Shown: positions 1 to 8,316 of the stretch, one piece after another | Numbering within the stretch: the stretch's first letter is position 1 | Layout of the letters: every line of letters starts with the position of its first letter | Origin: Ignavibacteriales bacterium | GTDB taxonomy: Bacteria; Bacteroidota; Ignavibacteria; Ignavibacteriales; Ignavibacteriaceae | Direction of reading: 5' to 3' | DNA length: 64,000 bases | Assembly: GCA_016707115.1 (NCBI GenBank) | Contig: JADJIH010000004.1 | Coordinates: 12,106-76,105, forward strand | Translations under genes and position numbers: made by a program | The notes under the pieces: generated by a model | Databases searched by the model: none | The model's input: only the letters and a program-made list of their open reading frames with translations | Told to the model about the DNA's origin: nothing

Positions 1-788
1 ATATTTCACTTTCCCGCAAAACTTGTGTTAAGCATGTTGAAGCAATGTTAGAATTTAAAAAACTCGGTTCAATAGTTTTTGATTACGGAAATAACATTCG
101 CGGTGAAGCTAAAGAAAATGGATTAACAAATGCTTTTGATATTCCGGGATTTGTGCCTGAATTTATTCGTCCACTTTTCTGTGATGGCAAAGGTCCATTT
201 AGATGGGCAGCTTTAAGTGGTGATCCAAACGACATTTATGTAACTGATCAAGCTATTCGAGATGCCTTCCCGGAAAACAAACAACTGCTCAACTGGATTG
301 ATATGGCACAGAAGAAAGTTCACTTCCAGGGATTACCTGCGCGTATATGCTGGCTTGGTTATGGTGAACGAGCAAAAATGGGAAAGATTTTTAACAAACT
401 TGTTGCTGATGGAAAAGTTAAAGCTCCAATTGTAATTGGAAGAGATCATCTTGATTGCGGTTCTGTTGCATCTCCAAACAGAGAAACTGAAGGTATGATT
501 GATGGCAGTGATGCAATAGCTGATTGGCCAATACTTAATGCTCTACTGAATGCAATTGGCGGTGCAAGCTGGGTTTCAGTCCATCACGGAGGTGGAGTTG
601 GAATTGGGAAATCAATTCACGCTGGAATGGTTGTGGTTGCGGATGGTACAAAAGAAGCAGAAGAGCGATTGGAAAGAGTTCTAACTTATGATCCAGGAAT
701 GGGTGTTATGCGCCATGCTGATGCCGGATATGAACAAGCAATTGATAATGCAAAAAAATGGAATGTTAAAATTCCAATGTTGAAATAA
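1..788 (+). CDS. hutU: Urocanate hydratase, C-terminal part (cut by window edge)
   Basis: This enzyme converts urocanate to 4-imidazolone-5-propionate, the second step of histidine degradation, in the cytoplasm with bound NAD+. The frame is open to the left edge (codons from position 3), so the ATG at 45 is internal and about half of the usual ~550-residue protein lies outside the window. Family signatures include VFDYGNNIR near the start, GLPARICWLGYGER (its Cys is the classical active-site cysteine of the family), DHLDCGSVASPNRETE, and the glycine-rich SVHHGGGVGIGKS that is typical of the NAD-binding region. The C-terminus looks complete. No other hut gene is visible because the upstream side is cut off. 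Confidence 0.95.
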   Translation, partial: ISLSRKTCVKHVEAMLEFKKLGSIVFDYGNNIRGEAKENGLTNAFDIPGFVPEFIRPLFCDGKGPFRWAALSGDPNDIYVTDQAIRDAFPENKQLLNWIDMAQKKVHFQGLPARICWLGYGERAKMGKIFNKLVADGKVKAPIVIGRDHLDCGSVASPNRETEGMIDGSDAIADWPILNALLNAIGGASWVSVHHGGGVGIGKSIHAGMVVVADGTKEAEERLERVLTYDPGMGVMRHADAGYEQAIDNAKKWNVKIPMLK

Positions 789-875
789 TTTTTTCAGCTT
801 GTCCTTGCGAGGAATTCTATAACGAAGCAATCTGTTTCTCATTAAGTAAATTATTTTTATTTTAAATTTGATTTA

Positions 876-945
876 TGTCATTCCCACGAAAGTGGGAATC
901 CATTTTGACTTAGAAATTATCGATTCCCGCTTTCGCGGGAATGAC
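876..945. repeat. Palindromic dispersed repeat (GTCATTCCC type)
   Basis: Two small hairpins (TTCCCAC-GAAA-GTGGGAA and TTCCCGC-TTTC-GCGGGAA) are themselves arranged as an inverted pair bounded by TGTCATTCCC and GGGAATGACA. This is the layout of the short non-coding dispersed palindromes found in many Bacteroidota and Proteobacteria. A related CTTGCGAGGA...CGAAGCAATC fragment sits just upstream at about 804-834. The repeat ends only 9 bases before the ATG of the next gene and appears to extend that reading frame artificially upstream. Confidence 0.7.
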
Positions 946-954
946 AATGTAGTT

Positions 955-1296
955 ATGAAAATACATTTAAAAAAAATATTTGAACTTATTCTTATAACTC
1001 TTACGGTTAGCTCTTTTCTAATTGCGCAGGACAATAACAAAATTGATTTTGAAAATTGTACATTCAACGGTTTTCCGCTTTACGGTAAAGTAAAAATTGT
1101 AGAATCGTTTCCGGATATTAAAGTTCAAATAGTTGATTCATTTCCTGATCTTAAAGTTAAACTTGTAAACTCATTTCCGGATGATTGCGGTGAATGGCAG
1201 ATCGTTGAGTCATTTCCCGATGTTAAAATTAAAATAGTCGATTCGTTTCCAGATATAAAAATAAAATTTGTAGAATCATTTCCAGGCGAGCCATAG
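955..1296 (+). CDS. Small secreted repeat protein, probable 7(1) septoil-knot family
   Basis: The product is 113 residues with an N-terminal signal peptide (basic MKIHLKK, a hydrophobic stretch, then AQD). The mature part is built from six repeats of the pattern hydrophobic-V-(E/D/N)-S-F-P-(D/G), alternating with KIK/KVQ strands, with one DCGEWQ insertion after the third repeat and an ending of SFPGEP. I recall this pattern (SFPD repeats with a central CGEWQ) from proteins annotated as 7(1) septoil knot domain proteins. That match is from memory, not a search. The start at 955 was chosen because the longer frame from 868 only translates the palindromic repeat upstream and would bury the signal peptide. 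Biochemical role is unknown; location is probably periplasmic or exported. Confidence 0.6.
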   Translation: MKIHLKKIFELILITLTVSSFLIAQDNNKIDFENCTFNGFPLYGKVKIVESFPDIKVQIVDSFPDLKVKLVNSFPDDCGEWQIVESFPDVKIKIVDSFPDIKIKFVESFPGEP

Positions 1297-1316
1297 AGAG
1301 TTAAAAAAACTTTGTG

Positions 1317-1401
1317 TTCTTCGTGTAAATTCACTTTGTGACCTTTGTGGTAAAAAATTAACCACAAAGAACTCAAAGGTTTTTGCAAAGTTCACGAAGA
1401 A
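1317..1401. repeat. Imperfect inverted repeat of CTTTGTGGT type
   Basis: The outer arms TTCTTCGTG (1317-1325) and CACGAAGAA (1393-1401) and the inner arms CTTTGTGGT (1343-1351) and ACCACAAAG (1361-1369) form a long interrupted stem between the septoil-like gene and the dehydrogenase gene. It resembles the non-coding dispersed repeats common in this group. It may also act as a transcription end or RNA-processing site, but no clean T-tract follows. Confidence 0.55.
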
Positions 1402-1433
1402 AAGTAAAAATCAAATTATTTAAAGAGGTTAAA

Positions 1434-2624
1434 ATGAAACTTAAAGTATTAGTAGCAGATAAATTTCCGGATAAATATATCCAGCAAATGAAAGATCTGG
1501 ATCTTGAAGTAATATACAACCCAAAGCTTGGAGAAAAAGATCTTCCTGAAGCAGCTTTAGATGTTGATATAATTGTTGTACGTTCAACTGTAGTTAATGA
1601 AGAAACTATCAACAAAGGAAAAAAACTTAACCTGATTATTCGTGCAGGTTCGGGAGTTAATAACATCAACATAGCTGCAGCAAATAAAAAAGGGATTTAC
1701 GTTACAAACTGTCCTGGTATGAATGCAGTTGCAGTTGCAGAACTTGCAGTTGGTTTGATGATCGCACTCGATCGTTTTATTCCTGATAACGTTTCTGATT
1801 TTAACAAAGGCGTTTGGAATAAGGACAAATATTCTAAAGGAAAAGGTTTAAAAGGTAAAACACTTGGACTAATTGGTGTTGGTAACATTGGTAAGGAAGT
1901 TGCGAAACGAGCACTTGCTTTTGAGATGAATGTTTATGGAAAAGATATTTCACGCATTGAAGGAGTTCAGATAAAAGATTTTAGTGAAATGGATCAACTA
2001 CTTCCTTTGTGCGATGTAGTTTCAATTCATTTGCCTGCTACACCGCAAACCAAAGGTTTGTTTAACAAACAAATGTTCAGTTATATGAAAGATGGTGCGT
2101 ATCTTATAAATACATCACGCCAGGATGTAATTAACGAAGACGATCTACTTGAAGCAGTAAAAGAAAAAAATATTCGTTATGCCTGCGATGTATTTAAAGG
2201 TGAACCTGAAGGAAAAGCAGGAGAAGTTTCATCTAAGTTGATGAACAATCCAAACATTTATGTAACACACCACATTGGTGCATCTACAGAACAGGCACAG
2301 GATGCTGTTGCTGAAGAAACATTAAACATAATCAAGAAATTTGTTCACAGCGGAGTTATTGATCATTGGGTTAACAGAGCAAAAATTATAGATGCTAACT
2401 TTCAACTTGTTGTTAAGCATTATGATAAACCAGGTGTTCTTGCAACCGTGCTTGATGTTATAAGAGCCGGAAACATTAACATTGAGGAAATTGAAAACAT
2501 TATTTTTGAAGGTGGAATTGCCGCTTGCTGTACAATGAAATTACAAGCTGCTGCAACCGCCGATATGCTAAAACAGATAAGTGAAAATGCTAATGTAATT
2601 AGTATTAGTCACGTGGAGATTTAG
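1434..2624 (+). CDS. serA: D-3-phosphoglycerate dehydrogenase-like (2-hydroxyacid dehydrogenase with ACT-like domain)
   Basis: This is predicted to oxidise 3-phosphoglycerate (or a related 2-hydroxyacid) with NAD+ as the first step of serine synthesis. The 396-residue product has a split substrate domain, an NAD-binding Rossmann domain with GVGNIG near residue 150, and the family's catalytic trio: Arg in INTSRQ (~229), Glu in KGEPEG (~258) and His in HHIGAS (~280). It ends with an ACT-like regulatory domain (KPGVLATVLDVIRAGNINIE). Length fits short SerA enzymes of ~400 residues. The ATG at 1434 follows an AAAGAGG ribosome site, and the frame upstream of it is only the dispersed repeat. Other 2-hydroxyacid dehydrogenases are possible, but the ACT-like tail favours SerA. 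Confidence 0.85.
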   Translation: MKLKVLVADKFPDKYIQQMKDLDLEVIYNPKLGEKDLPEAALDVDIIVVRSTVVNEETINKGKKLNLIIRAGSGVNNINIAAANKKGIYVTNCPGMNAVAVAELAVGLMIALDRFIPDNVSDFNKGVWNKDKYSKGKGLKGKTLGLIGVGNIGKEVAKRALAFEMNVYGKDISRIEGVQIKDFSEMDQLLPLCDVVSIHLPATPQTKGLFNKQMFSYMKDGAYLINTSRQDVINEDDLLEAVKEKNIRYACDVFKGEPEGKAGEVSSKLMNNPNIYVTHHIGASTEQAQDAVAEETLNIIKKFVHSGVIDHWVNRAKIIDANFQLVVKHYDKPGVLATVLDVIRAGNINIEEIENIIFEGGIAACCTMKLQAAATADMLKQISENANVISISHVEI

Positions 2625-2789
2625 TTTTGCAATTAAGGGCGATTCGGTGAATCATTTTAAAGATTGGGAACCTGATTGATGAATAAGAAAAGGACACTTA
2701 TTAACAATTACAAGCAGAGATATAAATTATCGAAGATTTAAATATATAGTGACAATGTAAAATTTCTCAACACTTAATGATTTAGGATT

Positions 2790-3692
2790 ATGAAAATACT
2801 TTTTAATTTATTTGTTTTAAATATTTTATTATTAACTGGATTTTTATTTCCACAACCTCTTACAGAAAGATACAAACATCTTGGTCAGATGTTTGTTCCA
2901 CAGTTCTCATCCGCACCGTTTCCACATCCTGAAAGAAAAAATGGACACGATTATGATGGTAATACATATTCTGCCAAAGAACATTATAGTGACAGCAGTG
3001 TTGCAATATTTATTCCCAAAGGATTTAAGACAACGGAAAAAATAGATTTTGTGGTTTACTTCCACGGATGGAATAATAACATTGATAGTGCCTGCGCCCA
3101 ATTTGATCTTATCGAGCAATTTTATGAAAGTAATAAGAATGCAATTTTTGTTTTTCCGGAAGGACCAAAAAATTCTCCTGATTCTTTTGGCGGGAAGTTG
3201 GAAGAAAAAGATGGATTGAAAAACTTGATTGATGATGTGTTAAAGTACTTAAGTGAAAATACAAATTTAAAATCCACAAAAGTTGGAAACATAATTTTAG
3301 CCGGACACAGCGGCGCATATCGTGTTATTTCATTTTGCTTAATGCGCGGTGGCTATACAAAAAATATTTCCGATGTTATTTTGTTTGATGCTTTATATGG
3401 CCAGACTGAAAAATATGTTCATTGGATTGAAAATTTTAAGGGTCGATTTATAAATATTTATACGGATAAAGGCGGCACCAAGTATGAAACAGAAAATTTA
3501 ATGCAAGATTTTGATGGATGGAATATTCCATACTTTAGTACTGAAGAAAGTAAACTAAAACTGAAAGATCTAACGGATAATAGATTAATATTCATTCACA
3601 CAGATTTAACTCATAATGAAGTAATATCCGTAAGAAAACAACTTCGAGATTATCTAAAAACGAGCACGTTAACATCCATAAATATTCATTAA
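2790..3692 (+). CDS. Secreted alpha/beta-hydrolase-like protein
   Basis: The 300-residue product has a clear signal peptide (MKILFNLFVLNILLLTGFLF) and an alpha/beta-hydrolase pattern: VVYFHGWNNN for the oxyanion-loop HG, then FVFPEG, and the nucleophile elbow AGHSGAYR with Ser near residue 174. The acid and His are less certain; TDLTHNE near the C-terminus may hold the catalytic His. There is no T9SS tail, so it is probably periplasmic or released by another route. The substrate cannot be told from the sequence. An AGGA site lies just ahead of the ATG. It stands alone between non-coding spacers of 165 and 220 bases. Confidence 0.65.
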   Translation: MKILFNLFVLNILLLTGFLFPQPLTERYKHLGQMFVPQFSSAPFPHPERKNGHDYDGNTYSAKEHYSDSSVAIFIPKGFKTTEKIDFVVYFHGWNNNIDSACAQFDLIEQFYESNKNAIFVFPEGPKNSPDSFGGKLEEKDGLKNLIDDVLKYLSENTNLKSTKVGNIILAGHSGAYRVISFCLMRGGYTKNISDVILFDALYGQTEKYVHWIENFKGRFINIYTDKGGTKYETENLMQDFDGWNIPYFSTEESKLKLKDLTDNRLIFIHTDLTHNEVISVRKQLRDYLKTSTLTSINIH

Positions 3693-3912
3693 AATATCGT
3701 TTCACTTCACGTCAACAATGTCAATATAATTCTACTTTCCTTCTATGTAATTAATACGTGCCTAATAATTATATTTAACAAAGCACAAGATTTGCCAATT
3801 AATTTATCTTCAAATTACGCTAACACACCAACCTAAAATTCAATTTGTGTTGAACTCGACTGGCATTTTGTTTGAATTCTTATTTAATCCTTTCAAAAAA
3901 TTGAGAATTAAA

Positions 3913-5064
3913 ATGAAAATATTTTTTTACCACACTCTTATAATATTAGTAATAAGTCTTTCCTTCACACTTGCCCAAAATGCAATTATTGCAAATCATA
4001 CAATTGCAAAATTAAACCTTACCCCTGTTGAATGGATCGATTCAGCAAAAGCAAATCTTCATATCGCATATGGGCACACATCCCACGGAAGCCAGTTAAT
4101 AACTGGAATGGATGGTTTAGAAAATTGGAAAGGTTCGCAATATGCTTTTAATGAAGGTGGAACAAACGGTGCATTAGATATTGATGATTACGCATTTTCC
4201 GGCGCCTCGGATCTTGGTAGTCCGGATAGAATTAGTTGGGCAACAGCAACAAGAAATTATTTAAATAATGCAGCTAATAGTGATGTTAATGTTGTTATTT
4301 GGTCCTGGTGCGGACAAGTGAGCAGTGCAACAGAAACTGATATAAATACTTATTTAAATCTAATGAATGGATTAGAAAGTGATTATCCGAATGTAACATT
4401 TGTTTATATGACAGGCCATTTGGATGGAAGTGGAGTTAGCGGAAATCTAAACCAAAGAAATGAACAAATAAGAAATTACTGTTTAACAAATGGTAAGATA
4501 TTATATGATTTTAATGATATTGAATCTTATGATCCGGATGGAAATTATTATTTAGATAAAGATGCAAATGATAATTGTGATTATGACAGCGATGGAAATA
4601 ATTCGCTTGATAAAAACTGGGCAATTGATTGGCAAAATTCTCACACCATAAATGTTGATTGGTACGATTGTTCACCAGCTCATAGCCAGGCACTAAATGG
4701 AAATTTAAAAGCCTATGCAGCCTGGTGGCTTTGGGCAAAACTTGCAGGTTGGGATTCTGCTTCAGGTATCGGAGGTAATAACTCAACCACAGTGAACAAT
4801 TTCATCTTATATCAAAATTATCCAAATCCATTTAATCCAACTACAAAAATTAGTTGGACTACTTTAACTGAAAGTTGGCAAACTCTCAAAATTTATAATG
4901 TCTTAGGAAATGAAATTGCAACTCTTGTTAATGAATATAGACCTGCAGGGAATTACAATGTAGAATTTGGAATTAAGAATTTAGAATTAAGTTCAGGAAT
5001 GTACTTTTACAGATTGCAAGCTGGAAATAATTATGAAACTAAGAAAATGATCTTAATGAAATAA
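3913..5064 (+). CDS. T9SS-exported protein with unassigned N-terminal domain
   Basis: The 383-residue product starts with a signal peptide (MKIFFYHTLIILVISLSFTLAQ) and ends with a type-A T9SS sorting domain (YQNYPNPFNPTTKISW, then LKIYNVLGNEIATLVNEYRPAG and a final TKKMILMK). The ~280-residue domain between them contains IAYGHTSHGSQ, VVIWSWCGQ, FVYMTGHLDG and DCSPAHSQALN. These Ser, Asp and His clusters recall SGNH-type hydrolases, but the classical blocks are not clear enough to claim. An Asp-rich stretch (DKDANDNCDYDSDGNNS) could bind calcium. The start at 3913 puts the signal peptide at the N-terminus; the in-frame codon at 3847 would add 22 unlikely residues. Confidence 0.75.
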   Translation: MKIFFYHTLIILVISLSFTLAQNAIIANHTIAKLNLTPVEWIDSAKANLHIAYGHTSHGSQLITGMDGLENWKGSQYAFNEGGTNGALDIDDYAFSGASDLGSPDRISWATATRNYLNNAANSDVNVVIWSWCGQVSSATETDINTYLNLMNGLESDYPNVTFVYMTGHLDGSGVSGNLNQRNEQIRNYCLTNGKILYDFNDIESYDPDGNYYLDKDANDNCDYDSDGNNSLDKNWAIDWQNSHTINVDWYDCSPAHSQALNGNLKAYAAWWLWAKLAGWDSASGIGGNNSTTVNNFILYQNYPNPFNPTTKISWTTLTESWQTLKIYNVLGNEIATLVNEYRPAGNYNVEFGIKNLELSSGMYFYRLQAGNNYETKKMILMK

Positions 5065-5152
5065 CACCAATCATTTAAATAAATAAATTTCAAAAAAACT
5101 TCCACCTAAGGATGGTGGCAGTTAACAAATAATTCTAATTTTGATGACAATT

Positions 5153-5914
5153 CTAAATAAATTTAATATCTATCATATCCTTAAGAATCCCATGAAAGTA
5201 AGGCAATTGCATTAGTGATTTAATTCCTTCAAGATCCTGGTCTTCAAGATCGAAAACAATATGCTGAATGTTTACTGAAATAAATTCCAGAGAGGTTTGC
5301 GTAAATCCCTTTAACAAATCAGTATAATCTTCCGTATGGCCATTGAGTAAATTATCCCTGAACTTATCTGTAAAATCTTTGAGTACGTTCTCAGATGAAC
5401 CAGCAAGGATATAATTAACATAAGGTGCATCAAGTAATTCTATTATCTCTTCAGAAAAACTTAATCCATTCAGAAATAATTCTTTCTCATAATTTTCATC
5501 CCCAACAATTAGCGTGTTATCATTTATGTGAGAAGACTCATCCTTTACTAAAGTCGGAGTAACATTAACATCATAAAATTCTTTAAATAGAATTTTACTT
5601 AAAATGATTTCATTAGTTGTTACATCCCCTTTTAGAAAAATTTGTTCTATTGTCTCCTGCCCTTCTTTAAAATGGATATAAGAATTTGAAAGAAGTGCGT
5701 TAAAAGACACCCCGATTTTTGATGAAACAAAAAGATCTTTGGAAGTGAGTAAATCTAATGTCGGGATTAGGCCAATAGAATATTCCTCCTTCAGCAATTT
5801 TTTTGCAATTAGTGCCGCTGGTTGAAATTCAACAGCAATACTATCATCCAGATTTAGCTCCGATAGCAGAATCTTGGAAAAAACATTTTGTGGAAGTAAG
5901 ATTTTTGTTTTCAT
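5153..5914 (-). CDS. MqnA/MqnD-like periplasmic-binding-fold protein, divergent
   Basis: The 253-residue product has no signal peptide and follows the general layout of the MqnA/MqnD family of futalosine-pathway menaquinone enzymes. An N-terminal beta strand is followed by a segment like 'PAALIAKKLLKEEYSIGLIPTL', a VSSKIGVSFNALLSNS stretch matching the 'igIS...S' block, and a later LFKEFYDVNVTPTLV. The expected conserved polar residues are weakly preserved and the C-terminal part is unusual, so it may be a paralogue with another role. It starts just after the terminator of the rplS operon, so it needs its own promoter or read-through. I am not sure of the function. Confidence 0.4.
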   Translation of the reverse strand: MKTKILLPQNVFSKILLSELNLDDSIAVEFQPAALIAKKLLKEEYSIGLIPTLDLLTSKDLFVSSKIGVSFNALLSNSYIHFKEGQETIEQIFLKGDVTTNEIILSKILFKEFYDVNVTPTLVKDESSHINDNTLIVGDENYEKELFLNGLSFSEEIIELLDAPYVNYILAGSSENVLKDFTDKFRDNLLNGHTEDYTDLLKGFTQTSLEFISVNIQHIVFDLEDQDLEGIKSLMQLPYFHGILKDMIDIKFI

Positions 5915-5923
5915 AGAATAAAA

Positions 5924-5945
5924 AAGCCGCTGAGTTTAGCGGCTT
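5924..5945 (-). terminator. Rho-independent terminator after rplS
   Basis: A perfect 8-bp stem (AAGCCGCT / AGCGGCTT) with a 6-base loop is followed, on the minus strand, by a run of T. It closes the ffh-rpsP-khpA-rimM-trmD-rplS block and lies between rplS and the MqnA-like gene. Confidence 0.85.
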
Positions 5946-5961
5946 CCAAAAATAATTTGAG

Positions 5962-6306
5962 TTATGGTTTTTTACTCTTAATTCTTGCTGCTTTACCAGA
6001 AAGATTTCTGAGGTAGAAAAGTTTTGCTCTTCTTACATCACCTTGTTTAAGTACTTCTACTTTGGCAATTTTAGGCGAGTTAAAAGGGAAAATTCTTTCA
6101 ACACCAACACCGCTGGACATTTTTCTGACCATAAATGTTTTGTTTAATCCGGCACCTCGAATGCTTATTACATCACCTTCAAAAGATTGCAATCTTTCTT
6201 TATCGCCTTCAATAACTCTAACTTGAACTCGAATGTGATCACCAGGATTAAAAACAGGCATATCGGTTTTAATCTGATCAGGTGCTATTTTATTTAAATC
6301 AATCAT
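5962..6306 (-). CDS. rplS: 50S ribosomal protein L19
   Basis: L19 sits at the interface of the two ribosomal subunits. The 114-residue length is normal, and family features are clear: FNPGDHIRVQVRVIEGDKERLQ, FEGDVISIRGAG, FMVRKMSSGVGVERIFPFNSP and the basic end VRRAKLFYLRNL followed by AARIKSKK. It lies 11 bases after trmD in the standard rimM-trmD-rplS order and is the last gene before a strong terminator. Confidence 0.98.
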   Translation of the reverse strand: MIDLNKIAPDQIKTDMPVFNPGDHIRVQVRVIEGDKERLQSFEGDVISIRGAGLNKTFMVRKMSSGVGVERIFPFNSPKIAKVEVLKQGDVRRAKLFYLRNLSGKAARIKSKKP

Positions 6307-6317
6307 TTCATACTCCG

Positions 6318-6992
6318 CTAATTATTATAATTTCTCCACTTTTCAGTTAAGATTTTAGATTGTTCTTGTTTCCATTTTTTAATTTCTTTGTCATTTCCAG
6401 AAAGTAACACATCCGGTACTTTCATTCCCCTATACTCTGCAGGTCTTGTATAATATGGTGCTTCAACAACATCACCATCCTGAAACGAATCATCGAGAGC
6501 TGCTTCACTATCATTTAGAACTCCCGGAATTAATCTTACTATCGCATCAGCAATAATAAGTGCTGGAAGTTCACCTCCGGTTAAAACATAATTTCCAATT
6601 GAAATTTCATCAGTTGCAAAATGTTCTCTCACTCTGTCATCTATCTCCTTGTAATGTCCTGCAATTATCAAAACATTTTTTGCAAGAGATAGTCTATTTG
6701 CATATCTCTGATCAAATAATTTTCCTTTTGGTGTAGTAAAAATTATGTGATCAAACTTGCTTTCACTATTTAACTTTTCAATACATTCAAAGAACGGTTC
6801 AGGTTTAAGTACCATTCCGGCACCACCGCCAAACGGTTTATCATCAATCTGCTTGTGTTTATTAAATGCATAATCACGAAGATTATGAATTTCTATTTTA
6901 ACTTTTTTCTTATCCTGAGCTCTTTTTAGAATGCTTGTATTTAGCGGACTTGAGAGAAGCTCCGGTACCGCAGAAATAATATCAATCTTCAT
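6318..6992 (-). CDS. trmD: tRNA (guanine-N1-)-methyltransferase TrmD
   Basis: TrmD methylates G37 of tRNAs with G at position 36, using S-adenosylmethionine bound in a trefoil-knot SPOUT fold. Visible signatures are the N-terminal MKIDIISAVPE, DDKPFGGGAGMVLKPEP, the knot region GHYKEIDDRVRE and YVLTGGELPALIIADAI, and YTRPAEYRGMKVPDVLLSG. Length is normal at about 224 residues. The frame contains three in-tandem ATG codons. The last one (6990-6992) gives the usual start MKIDI; the earlier one at 7005-7007 is possible. The start overlaps the end of rimM by about 11 bases, suggesting translational coupling. Confidence 0.97.
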   Translation of the reverse strand: MKIDIISAVPELLSSPLNTSILKRAQDKKKVKIEIHNLRDYAFNKHKQIDDKPFGGGAGMVLKPEPFFECIEKLNSESKFDHIIFTTPKGKLFDQRYANRLSLAKNVLIIAGHYKEIDDRVREHFATDEISIGNYVLTGGELPALIIADAIVRLIPGVLNDSEAALDDSFQDGDVVEAPYYTRPAEYRGMKVPDVLLSGNDKEIKKWKQEQSKILTEKWRNYNN

Positions 6993-7494
6993 CATCATCA
7001 ATTCCAAAGTCAGAATTTAAAATCAGTATTTTATTCTCAGCATCGATTTTTTCAAAAACAGAATCAACGTATGGAATCAGAAAATTAGTCCCACCTTCTT
7101 CACTTATTTCGATAACTGGATTTGCTGGAGTTTCAAAGTAGTCAGTGACAGTTCCTAATAAATCCTGCCCTCTATACACTTTGCTCCCAATTAAGTTTTG
7201 ATTAATAAAGACATCACTAACAACTTTCTCAAAATCATTAGTACTAACAAAAATATTTCTGCCAATAAAAACTGAGATATCTCTATCATCATCAAAATTT
7301 TTGAATTTAAGAAAAACAGATTGTTTTAAATTAAAACTTTCTTCAAGCTCAATAGCTTTTTTTTGTTCCCAGAAATCAACAAATAAAAACTTAATTGAAT
7401 CCAAATTAATATTTAATCCGGGAACCAATCGAACCTTTACAAATCCGTCTTTACCAGCAGAAAGAATTTTTGCTATGAGATAAAAATCATTCAA
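6982..7494 (-). CDS. rimM: 16S rRNA processing protein RimM
   Basis: RimM helps assemble the 30S head domain and binds S19. The 170-residue protein has the N-terminal RimM domain (YLIAKILSAGKDGFVKVRLV) and the C-terminal PRC-barrel-like domain (GSKVYRGQDLLGTVTDYFET, then FLIPYVDSVFEKID). It sits between khpA and trmD, its standard place. The acidic C-terminus (GIDDDED) overlaps the trmD start. Confidence 0.93.
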   Translation of the reverse strand: MNDFYLIAKILSAGKDGFVKVRLVPGLNINLDSIKFLFVDFWEQKKAIELEESFNLKQSVFLKFKNFDDDRDISVFIGRNIFVSTNDFEKVVSDVFINQNLIGSKVYRGQDLLGTVTDYFETPANPVIEISEEGGTNFLIPYVDSVFEKIDAENKILILNSDFGIDDDED

Positions 7495-7510
7495 TTAAAG
7501 TCTTGAATGA

Positions 7511-7744
7511 TTAATCTTCGATTTCAAGAATTGCTCTCTTGCCTTCTTTAGCTGAAACAGCGGTTAAAAGTGTTCGCATAGCTTGGGCTGTTTTCCCTTG
7601 TTTGCCAATAACTTTACCGATATCATCAGCCTGAACTTTTAATGATAAAACTATCTTTTTCTCTTCAGTTAGTTTTTCCTCAACCACAACACCATCTGGA
7701 TTATCAACCAGTTGTTTTGCAATGTACTCAATGAACTCTTTCAT
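7511..7744 (-). CDS. khpA: KH-domain RNA-binding protein KhpA
   Basis: This 77-residue protein is a single KH domain with the RNA-binding GKQG loop in IGKVIGKQGKTAQAMRTLL. The family (formerly YlqC) binds RNA together with KhpB and affects cell-envelope growth in some bacteria. Its position between rpsP and rimM is the usual one. A 143-base spacer separates it from rpsP and holds a possible weak hairpin (CAGAAG...CTTCTG near 7830-7850). Confidence 0.93.
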   Translation of the reverse strand: MKEFIEYIAKQLVDNPDGVVVEEKLTEEKKIVLSLKVQADDIGKVIGKQGKTAQAMRTLLTAVSAKEGKRAILEIED

Positions 7745-7887
7745 AATAGAAGCCTCCTATGATGAACCCGGGTCAATAAGTTGTTATATACAGTCTTAAT
7801 AAATTTTAATACTTATTAAGTATAGTTCAGAAGCGGAACCCGTAACTTCTGCTGTACCTCCGTTCCATAATTCAAAACAAAAAACAT

Positions 7888-8286
7888 TTAAGCAGGTTGC
7901 TCAGTTTTAGCTTCCTGTGTATCAGCTTTTTTCTTTTTCTTTACAGATTTTTTTTGTGCAGATGCCTCCTTAGAATCTTGCCAATTTTTTAACAATGCTT
8001 CTGCTTTTTCTGCAGGAAGTTTACGTTTAGCAATATCTCTTTTAAGGTTTATACCTGTTTGATTAAATAAACTTTTTACTGTGTCAGTCGGCTGTGCGCC
8101 ATTATCTAACCAGTAATTTATTCTATCTTCTTTCAAATCTATTGTATGTGGATTTGTAAGTGGATTATAGATGCCAACTGCTTCAAGAAATTTACCATCT
8201 CTTGGTGAGCGTGCATCTGCAGCAACAACTTTGTAAATGGGTTGTTTCTTTTTTCCCATTCTTCTCAATCTTAACTTAACAGCCAA
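7888..8286 (-). CDS. rpsP: 30S ribosomal protein S16
   Basis: S16 is a primary 30S assembly protein. The N-terminal 80 residues are canonical (VKLRLRRMGKKKQPIYKVVA, ADARSPRDGKFLEAVGIYNP, WLDNGAQPTDTV). The protein is 132 residues because it carries a Lys- and Ala-rich tail (KKSVKKKKKADTQEA), as is common in Bacteroidota S16. The gene lies 30 bases after ffh. Confidence 0.97.
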   Translation of the reverse strand: MAVKLRLRRMGKKKQPIYKVVAADARSPRDGKFLEAVGIYNPLTNPHTIDLKEDRINYWLDNGAQPTDTVKSLFNQTGINLKRDIAKRKLPAEKAEALLKNWQDSKEASAQKKSVKKKKKADTQEAKTEQPA

Positions 8287-8316
8287 ATTATTATCCTCCG
8301 GATATTATCTCTATGA

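Noticed and set aside
868..954. N-terminal extension of the septoil-like protein
   Set aside because: It only translates the palindromic repeat; the signal peptide begins at 955.
1080..1290. Short repeats at 1080-1290 as a CRISPR or tandem DNA repeat
   Set aside because: The repeats are at protein level (SFPD), vary in DNA sequence and are in a coding frame.
5102..5118. CCACC-N7-GGTGG hairpin as a terminator between convergent genes
   Set aside because: The stem is only 5 bp and no T-tract follows; support is too weak.
7745..7887. Riboswitch-like leader between rpsP and khpA
   Set aside because: Only a 6-bp CAGAAG/CTTCTG stem is visible and no known ligand-binding motif was recognised.
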